This document shows, one piece after another, positions 9,156 through 19,264 of a DNA stretch of 64,000 nt; positions within the stretch are counted from its first letter, which is position 1; every line of letters begins with the position of its first letter. The stretch lies in NCBI GenBank assembly GCA_013823985.1, contig PNNB01000013.1:1-64000 (forward strand), given 5' to 3'. Made by a program: the position numbers and the translations under genes. Source of the DNA: Sphingopyxis sp. (lineage in GTDB: Bacteria > Pseudomonadota > Alphaproteobacteria > Sphingomonadales > Sphingomonadaceae). The notes beneath the pieces were generated by a model. That model had not been told where the DNA came from. It did not search any database and worked only from the letters and a program-made list of their open reading frames with translations.

Positions 9156-9180
9156 TACTCCCCTGCAGTTAAGGGGAGTA
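9156..9180 (+). promoter_or_regulatory. Hairpin sequestering the ribosome-binding site of the M13 peptidase gene
   Basis: The arms tactcccct (9156-9164) and aggggagta (9172-9180) form a perfect 9-base-pair stem with a 7-base loop. The 3' arm contains the Shine-Dalgarno aaggggag (9171-9178), 6 bases before the ATG at 9185. The hairpin would therefore occlude ribosome binding. No T-run follows, so it is not a terminator. It could be a translational switch, for example one responding to temperature or a protein. Confidence 0.55.
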
Positions 9181-9184
9181 CACC

Positions 9185-11233
9185 ATGAAAATTACCAAAA
9201 GCTGGGCCTTGGGCCTGTCCGTATCGATGCTCGCGCTGAGCGCGCCTGTAAGCGCGGAAAATGTCGCACCGCCGCAAGAGGCAGCACCCAATAGCGGCCC
9301 GCAACTCGGCACCTATGGCTTCGACACCGAGGGTATGGACCCATCGGTATCGCCCGCCGACGATTTCTACCTCTACGCCAATGGCAAATGGGCCGAAAAG
9401 ACCCAGATTCCGGCGGACAAGTCCAACTATGGCATGTTCACCGCCCTCGACGATCTGTCCAAGGATCGGGTGAAGCTGGTTCTGGAAGCCGAAAAGGACG
9501 TTAAAGGCAGCAAGGCCGGCGATGTCTATGCAAGCTATCTCGATACCGCGACCGTCGAAAAGAAAGGCCTGAAGCCCATCCAGCCCTGGCTGAAGCAGGT
9601 GCGCGGCATCAAGAGCAAGGCCGCCTTTGAAAAGATGCTACCGACCGCCGCCCGCAATGGCGTCGGCGCGCTGTTCGGCGGCTTTGTGGGGCAGGACGAC
9701 AAGAACCCGGACGTCTATATTTTCCAGATTTATCAGGGCGGCACAGGCTTGCCTGACCGCGACATGTATCTGGTCGACAACGACAAGTTCGAAGCCATCC
9801 GCAAGGCCTATAAGGAATATCTGGCCAAGATGCTGACCTTGGCCGGTGAGAAAGATGCCGTTGCCCGGGCCGATGCCATCTATGCCATGGAAAAGAAAAT
9901 CGCCGAAGTTCAATGGACTCGCGAAGATTCTTCAGACGCCACCAAAACCTATAACAAGATGACGCTGGCACAACTGGATGCGCTGACACCGGGTCTGAAA
10001 CTCTCGTCGGTGCTGACCGGGGTAAGCCCGAAAATCACCGAAGTCGTGGTCGGCCAACCGAGTGCCATCACCGGCATCGCCAAGATTTTTGCCGACACGG
10101 ACCTTGCGGTCCTCAAGGACCAAATGGTGGTCAACAGCCTTGCCACTTTCTCGAATGTGCTTCCCGATTCGGTCTCGGACACGACCTTCGCTTTTTACGG
10201 CACCACCCTGCAGGGCACGCCGCAGCGCGAACCCCGCTGGAAACGGGGTGTTTCCTTGACCGAGGGAACTGTCGGCGACGAAGTTGGCAAAGCCTATGCC
10301 GCAAAATATTTCCCGGCGGAAACCAAGGCGGCGATGTATGTGCTGGTCAAGAATGTGCTCGCCGCACTGGGCCGCCGGATCGACAATCTTTCCTGGATGC
10401 AACCGCAAACCAAGGTGAAGGCGCAGGCCAAGCTTGCCAACTTCACGACGAAGATCGGCTATCCCGACCGTTGGAAGGATTATTCCAAGCTGAAAATCGT
10501 GCGCGGTGACCTGTTCGGCAATGATCTGCGTTCCAACCAATGGGGCTTTGACGACAATATCTCCAAATTGGGCGGTCCGATCCGCCGTTGGGAATGGGGC
10601 ATGCTGCCGCAGACCGTGAACGCCTATGCCAATTTCGGCATGAACGAGATCGTCTTCCCCGCCGCCATTCTGCAACCGCCCTTCTTCGATCCCAAGGCAG
10701 ACGCGGCCATCAACTATGGTGGTATCGGCGCGGTCATCGGCCATGAAATCAGCCACCATTTCGACGACCAGGGCGCGAAATATGACGAAAATGGCAAGCT
10801 TTCCGACTGGTGGACCGAAAGTGACGTCAAGGCGTTTGAGGCCGCGGGCAAGAAGCTGGTCGCCCAATACGATGCCTATAAGATTTTCCCCGATGCTTCG
10901 GTGAAGGGCGAATTTACGCTGGGTGAAAATATTGGTGACCTTGCCGGTCTGACCATTGCCTATGACGCTTACCGGACGTCGCTGAACGGCAAAGAACCGC
11001 CGGTTATCGACGGCATGACCGGCGACCAGCGCTTTTTCCTTGGTTGGGCGCAGGTCTGGCGGCGCAATTATCGCGAGGCAAATTTGCGCCAGCGTCTGAT
11101 TACCGACCCGCACAGCCCCTCGGCACAGCGCGCATGGGTGGTACGCAATCTTGACAAATGGTACGATGCGTTCCAGCCGAAAGCGGATGGAAAATTATAC
11201 CTCAAGCCCGAGGAACGCGTCCGCATCTGGTAA
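9185..11233 (+). CDS. M13-family zinc metallopeptidase (PepO/neprilysin-like)
   Basis: A 682-residue exported endopeptidase. A Sec signal ends near residue 24 (VSAEN); then the M13 N-terminal domain (about 50-430) begins with DPSVSPADDFYLYANGKW, and the C-terminal catalytic domain carries the zinc site HEISHH (520-525, HExxH), the third-ligand motif GENIGDLAGL and the family PHSPSAQRAWVVRNLDKWYDAF near the end. The protein lacks a lipobox, so it is probably periplasmic. M13 enzymes cleave short peptides; the natural substrate is unknown here. Its Shine-Dalgarno is buried in a hairpin (9156-9180), and cckA follows 9 bases downstream. Confidence 0.92.
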   Translation: MKITKSWALGLSVSMLALSAPVSAENVAPPQEAAPNSGPQLGTYGFDTEGMDPSVSPADDFYLYANGKWAEKTQIPADKSNYGMFTALDDLSKDRVKLVLEAEKDVKGSKAGDVYASYLDTATVEKKGLKPIQPWLKQVRGIKSKAAFEKMLPTAARNGVGALFGGFVGQDDKNPDVYIFQIYQGGTGLPDRDMYLVDNDKFEAIRKAYKEYLAKMLTLAGEKDAVARADAIYAMEKKIAEVQWTREDSSDATKTYNKMTLAQLDALTPGLKLSSVLTGVSPKITEVVVGQPSAITGIAKIFADTDLAVLKDQMVVNSLATFSNVLPDSVSDTTFAFYGTTLQGTPQREPRWKRGVSLTEGTVGDEVGKAYAAKYFPAETKAAMYVLVKNVLAALGRRIDNLSWMQPQTKVKAQAKLANFTTKIGYPDRWKDYSKLKIVRGDLFGNDLRSNQWGFDDNISKLGGPIRRWEWGMLPQTVNAYANFGMNEIVFPAAILQPPFFDPKADAAINYGGIGAVIGHEISHHFDDQGAKYDENGKLSDWWTESDVKAFEAAGKKLVAQYDAYKIFPDASVKGEFTLGENIGDLAGLTIAYDAYRTSLNGKEPPVIDGMTGDQRFFLGWAQVWRRNYREANLRQRLITDPHSPSAQRAWVVRNLDKWYDAFQPKADGKLYLKPEERVRIW

Positions 11234-11242
11234 GGAGCCGCT

Positions 11243-13648
11243 TTGACAACCCCGATCCCGCCTGCACAATTTGAGCTTTTGGGGGGCACGGGGGACGAAG
11301 ATGCCCGCGAGCAATGGCAACAGGCATTATGGCTGGTGGCGGCGACCCTGCTGTCACTGGCCATTTTGTGGTTCGTGTCCAAGAATGTCCTGCTTCTGGG
11401 AACCTGCGCTGCGACGATGGTCGCGGCCTGGGGTCTGGTGGATTATGTGCGGCGTACACGCCCCAAAGAGCAGGACGTCGAACTATCGCCGCCCGACTGG
11501 TCGATCACCCACGCCACCGCGCAATTGAGCAACGCCGCGATCGCCGTCAGCGACCGCGCAGGCCGTCTGGTGTGCGCCAACGACCATTTCACCAGAGCCT
11601 TTGCCGGCCTGAAAGCGCCGCCGGACCTTATCGTGGATGACGCGAGTCGCGACCTGCTTGTGGCCGCTGGCCGTGCCGCATGGCGCGATGGCAGTGCGCA
11701 GATTGATTCGATCACAAAGGATGACCGGCAATTCAGCGTGAAAGTTGCGCGCGCCGGCACGGCCGATGAATATCTTCTCTGGCGGCTCGCCCCGATTGAG
11801 CGGCTGGATATTGAAAGCCGGGCGATCGAGTTGATTTCCGGCCGGATAGGCCGGGCCATGGCGCAAAGCGGCATCATGGCGGTCTCGCTTGCCGATGATG
11901 GACGCATTCGTGCGGCCAATGCGGCCTTTGCCCTGCGCGCGGTCGGCAGCGATCAGGAACCCATTACCGGCCGTCCATTCGCAAATTATATGCGGATGGA
12001 CGAAAAGGGCAGCATATTCTTCGAACGCGAAGGGCGGCGCGGCCTGCCGATCCGCTTGCTCAACGTTCCCCTGACCGAGGACAAGTCCGACGGTGCCGCT
12101 CTGCTTCTCGCCGTCGATGAAGAAGGCGCCAAGGTCGAACGCGGCATGGCACTTGCCCATGTGGAACAATTGCTTTCAACGCTGCCGCTGGGGCTGGCGC
12201 TGGTCGACCGGGACGGACGTTTCCTGTTCGCCAATGACGCCTTTGCCCGGGTTCTGGATATCAGCGTGGAGGCGCTGCCCTCTTATCCCGCCGATCTGGT
12301 GATCAATGAGGACAAGGCCGCCGTGCTCGACAGCATCCGCCGCTTCGGCAGCGGGGCCATGACCTCGGGCGATATTGCGGTGCGGTTGAAAGAGCGGCCT
12401 GACGAGGTGATTGCGCTGTCGATCGCGGGTATTCGCGGGCTGGGCGAGGCGGCCGTTCTGCTGGGCCTGAAAGACAATAGCGAAGAGACGAAGCTGAAAC
12501 GTCAGGTAGCGCAGCAGACCAAGATGGAATCCATCGGCCAGTTGGCGGGCGGCGTGGCGCATGATTTCAACAATATCCTGACCGCGATCATTGGCTATTG
12601 CGACCTCATGCTGATGCGGCACCAGCCGGGCGACGGCGATTATGACGATATCCAGCAGATCAAGAACAACTCCAACCGGGCAGCCAGCCTGACGCGGCAA
12701 TTGCTCGCCTTTTCGCGTCAGCAGACCTTGCGTCCGCAGATTTTGCAATTGCCCGACGTGGTGGCCGATGTGTCCAGCCTGTTGAAACGCCTGCTGGGCG
12801 AAACGGTGCGGCTGGAGGTGCATCATGGCCGTGCTCTGGGCCCCGTGCGCGCGGACCCGGGACAGTTGGAACAAGTCATCGTCAACCTCGGCCTCAACGC
12901 GCGCGACGCGATGGAAAAGGGCGGGGTAGTCCATATCAGCACCAAGGCCGTGACACAGGACGATGTGCGGGCAATGGGCAGCGAGATTTTGCCTATTGGT
13001 GACTATGCCCTGTTGTCGGTGGAGGACAGCGGATCGGGGATACCCAAGGAAAATCTCGCCAAGATTTTTGAACCTTTCTTCACCACCAAAGAAGTGGGCA
13101 AGGGCACGGGGCTTGGCCTGTCGACCGTCTATGGCATCGTCAAACAGTCGGGCGGCTTCATCTTTGCCGAATCGGAAGTGGGGCAGGGGACGCGCTTTGA
13201 TATCTATCTGCCTGTCCATGTCGGCGAAGTGCCATCGGCAGATACCGGCAAACGCGAATTTTACCGGCCCAAGGATTTGTGGGGCAGCGGGCGGATCCTG
13301 ATCGTCGAGGATGAAGATATGGTCCGTGCCGTCGCCGAACGCGCGCTGGTGCGGCAAGGCTATGTCGTCGAAACCGCGAGCGACGGGGAAGAGGCGCTGG
13401 CCCTCTTTGCCGAGGGCAAGCGCTATGATCTGGTCGTATCCGATGTGGTGATGCCAAATATGGACGGCCCGACCATGGCACGGAACCTGCGCGGGCAATT
13501 TGGCGATATCCGGTTGCTCTTCATGTCGGGCTATGCCGAAGAACAATTGCGCGAGACCATCAGTCTCGACAATGTGTCGTTCCTGCCCAAGCCCTTTTCG
13601 GTACAGCAAATTGCCGAAGCGGTGCATGATGCCATGGCAATGGAGTAG
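11243..13648 (+). CDS. cckA: Hybrid histidine kinase CckA (cell-cycle regulator)
   Basis: An 801-residue membrane hybrid kinase that, in alphaproteobacteria, feeds phosphate through ChpT to CtrA and CpdR. Two N-terminal membrane helices (about 28-70), two PAS-like segments (about 90-400), HisKA with His440 in [20 protein letters not shown], an HATPase domain ([44 protein letters not shown]), and a C-terminal receiver with Asp734 in [12 protein letters not shown] and the KPF lysine. The start is TTG at 11243, supported by aaggag 5 bases upstream; no ATG is better placed. recA is next, behind a 178-base regulatory gap. Confidence 0.93.
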   Translation: MTTPIPPAQFELLGGTGDEDAREQWQQALWLVAATLLSLAILWFVSKNVLLLGTCAATMVAAWGLVDYVRRTRPKEQDVELSPPDWSITHATAQLSNAAIAVSDRAGRLVCANDHFTRAFAGLKAPPDLIVDDASRDLLVAAGRAAWRDGSAQIDSITKDDRQFSVKVARAGTADEYLLWRLAPIERLDIESRAIELISGRIGRAMAQSGIMAVSLADDGRIRAANAAFALRAVGSDQEPITGRPFANYMRMDEKGSIFFEREGRRGLPIRLLNVPLTEDKSDGAALLLAVDEEGAKVERGMALAHVEQLLSTLPLGLALVDRDGRFLFANDAFARVLDISVEALPSYPADLVINEDKAAVLDSIRRFGSGAMTSGDIAVRLKERPDEVIALSIAGIRGLGEAAVLLGLKDNSEETKLKRQVAQQTKMESIGQLAGGVAHDFNNILTAIIGYCDLMLMRHQPGDGDYDDIQQIKNNSNRAASLTRQLLAFSRQQTLRPQILQLPDVVADVSSLLKRLLGETVRLEVHHGRALGPVRADPGQLEQVIVNLGLNARDAMEKGGVVHISTKAVTQDDVRAMGSEILPIGDYALLSVEDSGSGIPKENLAKIFEPFFTTKEVGKGTGLGLSTVYGIVKQSGGFIFAESEVGQGTRFDIYLPVHVGEVPSADTGKREFYRPKDLWGSGRILIVEDEDMVRAVAERALVRQGYVVETASDGEEALALFAEGKRYDLVVSDVVMPNMDGPTMARNLRGQFGDIRLLFMSGYAEEQLRETISLDNVSFLPKPFSVQQIAEAVHDAMAME

Positions 13649-13734
13649 GCGTTGAGTGTTGGGGACAGTCCCAAACAACAGGAATATTAAAAAAACGGTT
13701 TAACTATCTCAAAAACAACATTAATAAAAAATAT

Positions 13735-13749
13735 GTTCCGCTCTTGTTC
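13735..13749 (+). promoter_or_regulatory. LexA box 1 upstream of recA
   Basis: gttc-cgctctt-gttc, an exact GTTC-N7-GTTC direct repeat, the alphaproteobacterial LexA operator. It lies 78 bases before the recA start. Its second gttc also begins a palindrome, gttctttgagaac (13746-13758). Confidence 0.8.
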
Positions 13750-13779
13750 TTTGAGAACAAATAACGTACATCATCCTTC

Positions 13780-13794
13780 GTTCCGGTAATGTTC
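13780..13794 (+). promoter_or_regulatory. LexA box 2 upstream of recA
   Basis: gttc-cggtaat-gttc, a second exact GTTC-N7-GTTC, 45 bases (about four helical turns) after the first and 33 bases before the recA ATG. The spacing would put two LexA dimers on nearly the same face of the DNA, suggesting tight SOS repression of recA. Confidence 0.8.
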
Positions 13795-13826
13795 CGGATG
13801 CAGGCATGACGCTAAGGAGTGGAAAA

Positions 13827-14912
13827 ATGGCAGCAAGTCTTAAAGTTATCGATGGAGTTCAGGCAAAGAATATGAACAGCGCAGAACGTGATAAAGCACT
13901 GGAAGCCGCATTGGCGCAGATTGACCGCGCCTTTGGCAAGGGTTCCGCCATGAAGCTGGGCAGCCGTGAGGCGATTGCCATTGATGCGGTTTCGACCGGA
14001 TCGCTTGGCCTCGACATTGCGCTTGGCATTGGCGGTTTGCCCAAGGGACGTGTGATTGAAATCTACGGTCCGGAAAGCTCGGGTAAGACAACGCTGACCC
14101 TGCACGCCATTGCCGAAGCGCAAAAGGCAGGTGGCACGGCGGCCTTTATCGACGCCGAACATGCGCTCGACCCCGCTTATGCAAAGAAGCTCGGCGTCGA
14201 CATTGACAATCTGATCGTGTCGCAGCCCGACACCGGTGAACAGGCGCTTGAAATTGCCGATACGCTGGTGCGGTCCAACGCCGTCGACATTTTGGTCATA
14301 GACTCGGTCGCCGCTCTGGTACCGCGTGCGGAAATCGAAGGGGAAATGGGCGACAGCCATGTTGGCCTGCAGGCCCGTCTGATGAGCCAGGCGCTGCGCA
14401 AGATTACCGGTTCGATCAGCCGGTCCAACTGCATGGTGATTTTCATCAACCAGATCCGCATGAAGATCGGCGTGATGTATGGTTCGCCCGAAACCACCAC
14501 CGGCGGTAATGCGCTGAAATTCTACGCCTCGGTCCGTCTCGACATCCGTCGCACCGGCCAGATTAAGCAAGGTGAAGATATTGTCGGCAACACGACCCGC
14601 GTAAAGGTTGTGAAGAACAAGGTGGCACCGCCCTTCAAGCAGGTCGAATTCGACATCATGTACGGGCAGGGAATTTCCAAGACCGGCGAGTTGCTCGATC
14701 TGGGTGTGAAGGCCGGGATCGTCGAAAAGTCGGGTAGCTGGTTCAGCTATGATTCGATCCGGATCGGGCAGGGGCGTGAAAACTCCAAAACCTATCTGAC
14801 CGAAAACCCCGAAGTGGCCGCAAAGCTCGAAGCTGCGATCCGCGGCAAGACCGAGGAAGTGGCCGAAGTGATGATGACCGGTTCCGATGCGGAAGACGAT
14901 ATCGTCGAATAA
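13827..14912 (+). CDS. recA: Recombinase RecA
   Basis: A 361-residue ATP-dependent strand-exchange protein, also the coprotease that triggers LexA cleavage. Walker A is GPESSGKTT, followed by the family motifs [33 protein letters not shown], the L2 loop [30 protein letters not shown] and a C-terminal acidic tail ([10 protein letters not shown]). The start at ATG 13827 was chosen over the upstream ATG 13806 because aaggag (13814-13819) sits 7 bases before it. Two LexA boxes precede it. A hairpin terminator lies at 14969-14998. Confidence 0.98.
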   Translation: MAASLKVIDGVQAKNMNSAERDKALEAALAQIDRAFGKGSAMKLGSREAIAIDAVSTGSLGLDIALGIGGLPKGRVIEIYGPESSGKTTLTLHAIAEAQKAGGTAAFIDAEHALDPAYAKKLGVDIDNLIVSQPDTGEQALEIADTLVRSNAVDILVIDSVAALVPRAEIEGEMGDSHVGLQARLMSQALRKITGSISRSNCMVIFINQIRMKIGVMYGSPETTTGGNALKFYASVRLDIRRTGQIKQGEDIVGNTTRVKVVKNKVAPPFKQVEFDIMYGQGISKTGELLDLGVKAGIVEKSGSWFSYDSIRIGQGRENSKTYLTENPEVAAKLEAAIRGKTEEVAEVMMTGSDAEDDIVE

Positions 14913-14968
14913 GTTTCCTCTCCCCCTGAAGAGGATTAAGCGTGGTCTTGCCTGAGACCGCTGCTTTA

Positions 14969-14998
14969 GACCCGCCCTGGTCCACCCCGGGGCGGGTC
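14969..14998 (+). terminator. Probable recA terminator hairpin
   Basis: gacccgccc (14969-14977) pairs perfectly with gggcgggtc (14990-14998) around a 12-base loop, and is followed by a short T-rich stretch (atttcgtt). It is 57 bases after the recA stop. Its presence argues against the longest possible reading frame of the next gene, which would have to be read through it. Confidence 0.5.
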
Positions 14999-15064
14999 AT
15001 TTCGTTGGGGGGTGAGGGTTTTACTGTCCTTGACAGGGGCGAAGGCAAAAGCCCATCTGCTGCC

Positions 15065-15883
15065 ATGCAACCGGCCATCCACCTTCTTGGGCTTCCCACG
15101 GACCAGAACAGCTCGTTCGAACGTGGCGCCGCGCAGGGCCCCGCCGCCATCCGCGCCGCGCTGTGGAGCGACCGGGGCAATCTGGCATGCGAATCGGGGC
15201 TGGAAATCGGACGCGATATCGAGCTCATCGACCATGGCGACCTGCCGCTGACCGACAGCGATTGCGCCGCCGACGATGCGATGATCGCCGATGCGGTGGC
15301 CGGCATACTCGCCAAAGGCGGTATCCCCTTGGCGCTGGGCGGCGACCATGCCGTGACCTTCCCGCTCGTCGCAGCTGTGGCAGCGCACCACGGGCCGCTG
15401 AACATCCTGCACTTTGACGCCCATCCCGACCTCTATGACGATTTCGAAGGCAACCCGCGCAGCCACGCCTCACCCTTCGCCCGCATCCTGGAGGGTGGCC
15501 ATGCCAAGCGGCTGGTGCAACTCGGCATCCGCACGCTCAACCGCCACTGCCGCGAACAGGCCGACCGCTTCGGCGTCGAAATCATCCCCATGGCCGATTT
15601 CGACCCCCGCCAGATACCCGTCCTCGACGGTCCGCTCTATATCAGTATCGACCTAGACGGCATCGACCCGTCCGAAGCCCCCGGCGTCACCCACCCCGAA
15701 CCCGGTGGCCTGACGGTCCGCGAAGTCCTATCCGTTCTAACCCGCCAAACAGGCCGGATTGTGGGCGCCGACATCGTCGAACTGAACCCGGCCCATGACC
15801 GCAACGGCGTCACCGCTACCTTGGCTGCCAAGCTCCTCAAAGAGCTCGCAAGCTTCAGCCGCGTTAACAAAACCAAATTTTAG
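15065..15883 (+). CDS. Ureohydrolase (agmatinase/arginase family)
   Basis: A 272-residue manganese hydrolase that releases urea (or a related product) from a guanidino compound. Metal motifs are present: GGDHAVTFP, FDAHPDLYDD and SIDLDGIDPSEAPG, with the C-terminal ADIVELNPAHDRNGVTATLAAKLL. The exact substrate (arginine, agmatine, formiminoglutamate or other) cannot be told. The start is uncertain: GTG at 14942 has a fair Shine-Dalgarno (aagagg) and would add 41 residues, but those would translate the recA terminator hairpin, so ATG 15065, directly before the conserved IHLLGLPTD, is preferred. A GST gene follows 22 bases downstream. Confidence 0.82.
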   Translation: MQPAIHLLGLPTDQNSSFERGAAQGPAAIRAALWSDRGNLACESGLEIGRDIELIDHGDLPLTDSDCAADDAMIADAVAGILAKGGIPLALGGDHAVTFPLVAAVAAHHGPLNILHFDAHPDLYDDFEGNPRSHASPFARILEGGHAKRLVQLGIRTLNRHCREQADRFGVEIIPMADFDPRQIPVLDGPLYISIDLDGIDPSEAPGVTHPEPGGLTVREVLSVLTRQTGRIVGADIVELNPAHDRNGVTATLAAKLLKELASFSRVNKTKF

Positions 15884-15905
15884 GCCAGAATTTTAGGAGA
15901 GCAAA

Positions 15906-16532
15906 ATGACACTCATCGTCCACCATCTGAACAATTCCCGCTCACAACGCATCCTCTGGTTGCTGGAAGAACTGAACGTCCCCTACGAGATCCGCCACCA
16001 TCAGCGCGACGCCGTCACCAACCTCGCACCCCCCGAATTGCTCGCTGTCCATCCGCTCGGTAAATCGCCGGTGATCGAGGATGACGGCAAGGTGATCTAT
16101 GAATCCGCCGCCATCGTCGAATATATCTGCGAACGCCACGGCGGTGCGCATCTGGTTCCGGCACGCGGCACCGATGATCATATCCGCTATCTCGAATTTC
16201 TGCACTTCGCCGAAGGTTCGGCCATGACACCGATCCTGCTGAACCTATATACCGCCCGTCTCGGTGAAGCCGCTGCACCACTACGTCCCCGCATCGACCA
16301 GCAACTGCAATGCCACTTCCAATATATGGAAGACCAGATTCTCCCGTCAGGCTGGTATGTCGGCGATACGTTGACCGGCGCAGACATCATGCTCAGCTTC
16401 CCGGCAGAGGCCGCCGTCAAAATGGGATATGCTGCCGACAAGCCCAAGCTCACCGCCTATGTCGCCGCAATCCATGCCCGACCGGCCTATCAAAAAGCGC
16501 TCGAAAAAGGCGGGCCCTATGCCTATGCCTGA
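15906..16532 (+). CDS. Glutathione S-transferase family protein
   Basis: A 208-residue cytosolic GST. The thioredoxin-like N-terminal domain has NNSRSQRILWLLEEL (the Ser is a likely glutathione-activating residue), the cis-Pro motif GKSPVIEDD and the ESAAIVEYI glutathione-binding segment; an all-helical C-terminal domain follows (about 90-205) with LTGADIMLSFP. The electrophile substrate is unknown. Good Shine-Dalgarno (aggaga) before ATG 15906. It probably shares a transcript with the ureohydrolase gene just upstream. Confidence 0.9.
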   Translation: MTLIVHHLNNSRSQRILWLLEELNVPYEIRHHQRDAVTNLAPPELLAVHPLGKSPVIEDDGKVIYESAAIVEYICERHGGAHLVPARGTDDHIRYLEFLHFAEGSAMTPILLNLYTARLGEAAAPLRPRIDQQLQCHFQYMEDQILPSGWYVGDTLTGADIMLSFPAEAAVKMGYAADKPKLTAYVAAIHARPAYQKALEKGGPYAYA

Positions 16533-16621
16533 CCATATCGCCTGATTATCGTCAAAAGACGGTGATTTCTTGCTTGTTACATGTTCCATCTATCTGGAAA
16601 TCCATCTAAGTCGCTCACGCT

Positions 16622-19264
16622 ATGACCTCAACAAATGACATCCGCCGCGGTTTTCTCGACTATTTTGGCAACGCCCAGCACGATGTAGTGCAGTCCGCAC
16701 CGCTTGTGCCCTATAACGACCCGACGTTGATGTTCGTCAACGCAGGGATGGTGCCGTTCAAAAATGTCTTCACCGGCCTTGAAAGTCGGGAGATTCCGCG
16801 GGCGACGTCGAGCCAGAAATGCGTCCGTGCCGGTGGCAAGCATAATGACCTTGATAATGTCGGCTACACGGCCCGCCACCATACCTTCTTCGAAATGCTG
16901 GGGAACTTCTCCTTCGGTGACTATTTCAAGGAAGAGGCTATTGTCCACGCATGGACCTTGCTGACCAAGGTCTGGGGACTTGACCCCAACCGGTTGACGA
17001 CCACCGTCTACCACACCGATGATGAGGCGTTTGATCTCTGGCGCAAGATTGCCGGTCTGCCCGAAGAACGGATTATCCGGATCGCGACCAACGATAACTT
17101 CTGGTCGATGGGCGATACCGGCCCCTGCGGCCCCTGCAGCGAGATTTTCTACGACCATGGCGACCATATTTTCGGCGGCCCTCCCGGAAGCCCCGATGAA
17201 GATGGCGACCGCTTTGTCGAAATCTGGAACCTCGTGTTCATGCAGTTCGAACGGCATGACGATGGCAGCCAGACTGAGCTTCCCAAACCGTCGATCGACA
17301 CCGGCATGGGCCTCGAACGCATCGCCGCCGTGCTGCAGGGTGTGCATGACAATTATGACACCGACACGTTCAAGGCGTTGATTGCGGCGTCGCAGGAACT
17401 GACCGGCACCAAGGCCGAAGGCGAGCAAATGGCCAGCCATCGGGTAATTGCCGACCATCTCCGCTCCACAAGCTTCCTGCTGGCGGACGGGGTTATGCCG
17501 TCCAACGAAGGTCGCGGCTATGTGCTTCGCCGCATCATGCGCCGTGCCATGCGCCACGCCCATATTTTGGGGGCGAAGGAACCTTTGATGCACCGGTTGG
17601 TGGGCAATCTGGTGTCCGAAATGGGCGCCGCCTATCCCGAACTGGTCCGGGCACAGCAGCTGATCGAGGCGACGCTGAATCAGGAAGAGACGCAGTTCCG
17701 CCGCACACTCGACAAGGGATTGAAGCTGCTTGATGAGGCGACAACGGGGATGCAGCCGGGCGATACCCTTGCGGGTGAAACGGCGTTCAAGCTCTATGAC
17801 ACCTACGGCTTCCCCTATGATCTGACCGAAGACGCCCTGCGTGCCCAAGGATTCGGCATCGACGCCGCTGGTTTCGAAGCCGCGATGACGGCGCAGAAAG
17901 AGCGCGCGCGGGCGGCATGGAAGGGTTCGGGTGCCAAAGCGTCCGATGATGTGTGGTTCGATATTGCGGAGCGTGTTGGTTCTACCGAATTCACCGGATA
18001 CGCCGCGAGCGAAGGCGAAGGCCAAGTGCTTGCCCTGGTGAACGACGGTATCGAGGTGCAGTCGGCCGTGGCGAACGACACGGTGACGGTCATCACCAAC
18101 CAGACGCCCTTTTATGGCGAGAGTGGTGGACAAATGGGCGACGCCGGGACCATCACCGGCGCGAATATGCGTGGCGAGGTAACGGACACGGCCAAGCCGC
18201 TTGGCCGTTTGCACGCGCATCAGGTCACTTTGTCGTCCGGCGAGATCAAGATCGGCGATGTTGTGACGCTGAAAATCGACACCAAACGCCGCGATGCCTT
18301 GCGCGCCAACCACAGCGCGACGCATCTTTTGCACGCCGCGCTCCGCAACAGTCTGGGTGGGCATGTGACCCAAAAGGGCAGCCTTGTTGCGCCTGACCGC
18401 TTGCGCTTCGACTTCTCGCATAATCAGGCCGTCAGTCCGGAAGAAATTGCGAAGATCGAGGCCGATGTGAACGCCCAGATCCGCGGCAACCGCGCGGTCA
18501 CGACACGCTTGATGACCCCTGATGATGCCGTTGCGGCAGGCGCTTTGGCCCTGTTCGGCGAAAAATATGGCGACGAGGTCCGCGTTCTCAGCATGGGCGA
18601 TGCTGAAGGTGCAAACTATTCCGTCGAATTGTGCGGCGGGACGCATGTCAACGCGCTTGGCGACATCGCGTTGTTTACGGTCCTTTCCGAAGGTGCCGTC
18701 GCGAGTGGCATTCGCCGGATCGAAGCGCTGACCGGCGAAGCAGCTCGTCAACATCTGGCGGGCCGTGAAGGCCAGTTGAAGGATGTGGCAGCGCTTTTGA
18801 AGACTGCACCGGACGAGGTGGCGGCGCGGGTGGAAACCCTGCTGGCCGACCGCAAGCGGCTTGAAAAGGAGCTGGGTGAGGCCAAGACAGCACTCGCGCT
18901 TTCCGGCGGCTCGGGTCCCAAGGCAGAGGCCGAAGACGTGAACGGCATTTCGTTCATGGGGCAGGTGATTAATGGCATCGAACCCAAGGCTCTGCGCGGA
19001 CTGGCTGATGACCAGATGAAGGCCATCGGAACCGGCGTCGTCGCTATCGTGGCCGCGAATGAGACAAGCAACACCGTCGTGGTTGCGGTCTCGGCCGAAC
19101 TGCATGGCAAAACCACTGCACCCGATCTAGTCCGTGCTGCAACCGCAGCCATGGGTGGGCAGGGCGGCGGCGGTCGTCCGGATATGGCCCAAGGTGGCGG
19201 GCCTGCCGGCGCGGATCAGGCGCAGGCGGCAATCGATGCGATCAAGGCGGCGTTGGGCGCCTAA
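16622..19264 (+). CDS. alaS: Alanyl-tRNA synthetase
   Basis: An 880-residue class II synthetase with built-in editing. Catalytic core at 1-460 ([49 protein letters not shown]); editing domain with the zinc motifs [11 protein letters not shown] and CGGTH (about 560-720); a coiled coil and a C-Ala domain with a Gly-rich stretch ([16 protein letters not shown]). Full family length. Its stop TAA overlaps, on the other strand, the stop of the convergent antiporter gene (shared bases 19261-19264). Confidence 0.97.
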   Translation: MTSTNDIRRGFLDYFGNAQHDVVQSAPLVPYNDPTLMFVNAGMVPFKNVFTGLESREIPRATSSQKCVRAGGKHNDLDNVGYTARHHTFFEMLGNFSFGDYFKEEAIVHAWTLLTKVWGLDPNRLTTTVYHTDDEAFDLWRKIAGLPEERIIRIATNDNFWSMGDTGPCGPCSEIFYDHGDHIFGGPPGSPDEDGDRFVEIWNLVFMQFERHDDGSQTELPKPSIDTGMGLERIAAVLQGVHDNYDTDTFKALIAASQELTGTKAEGEQMASHRVIADHLRSTSFLLADGVMPSNEGRGYVLRRIMRRAMRHAHILGAKEPLMHRLVGNLVSEMGAAYPELVRAQQLIEATLNQEETQFRRTLDKGLKLLDEATTGMQPGDTLAGETAFKLYDTYGFPYDLTEDALRAQGFGIDAAGFEAAMTAQKERARAAWKGSGAKASDDVWFDIAERVGSTEFTGYAASEGEGQVLALVNDGIEVQSAVANDTVTVITNQTPFYGESGGQMGDAGTITGANMRGEVTDTAKPLGRLHAHQVTLSSGEIKIGDVVTLKIDTKRRDALRANHSATHLLHAALRNSLGGHVTQKGSLVAPDRLRFDFSHNQAVSPEEIAKIEADVNAQIRGNRAVTTRLMTPDDAVAAGALALFGEKYGDEVRVLSMGDAEGANYSVELCGGTHVNALGDIALFTVLSEGAVASGIRRIEALTGEAARQHLAGREGQLKDVAALLKTAPDEVAARVETLLADRKRLEKELGEAKTALALSGGSGPKAEAEDVNGISFMGQVINGIEPKALRGLADDQMKAIGTGVVAIVAANETSNTVVVAVSAELHGKTTAPDLVRAATAAMGGQGGGGRPDMAQGGGPAGADQAQAAIDAIKAALGA

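Noticed and set aside
9156..9180. The hairpin as a terminator for the dapA-smpB-DUF2062 operon
   Set aside because: No T-run follows the 3' arm, and the arm contains the ribosome-binding site of the next gene.
12176..13678. A 500-codon open frame antisense to cckA
   Set aside because: Shadow of the conserved kinase and receiver domains; no start signal or family match.
13655..13680. Terminator after cckA (ttggg...cccaa)
   Set aside because: The stem is only about 5 base pairs with no T-run after it.
16628..19105. An 825-codon open frame on the reverse strand across alaS
   Set aside because: It lies fully antisense to a complete, well-conserved alaS; long antisense frames are common in GC-rich genes and the translation shows no family motifs.
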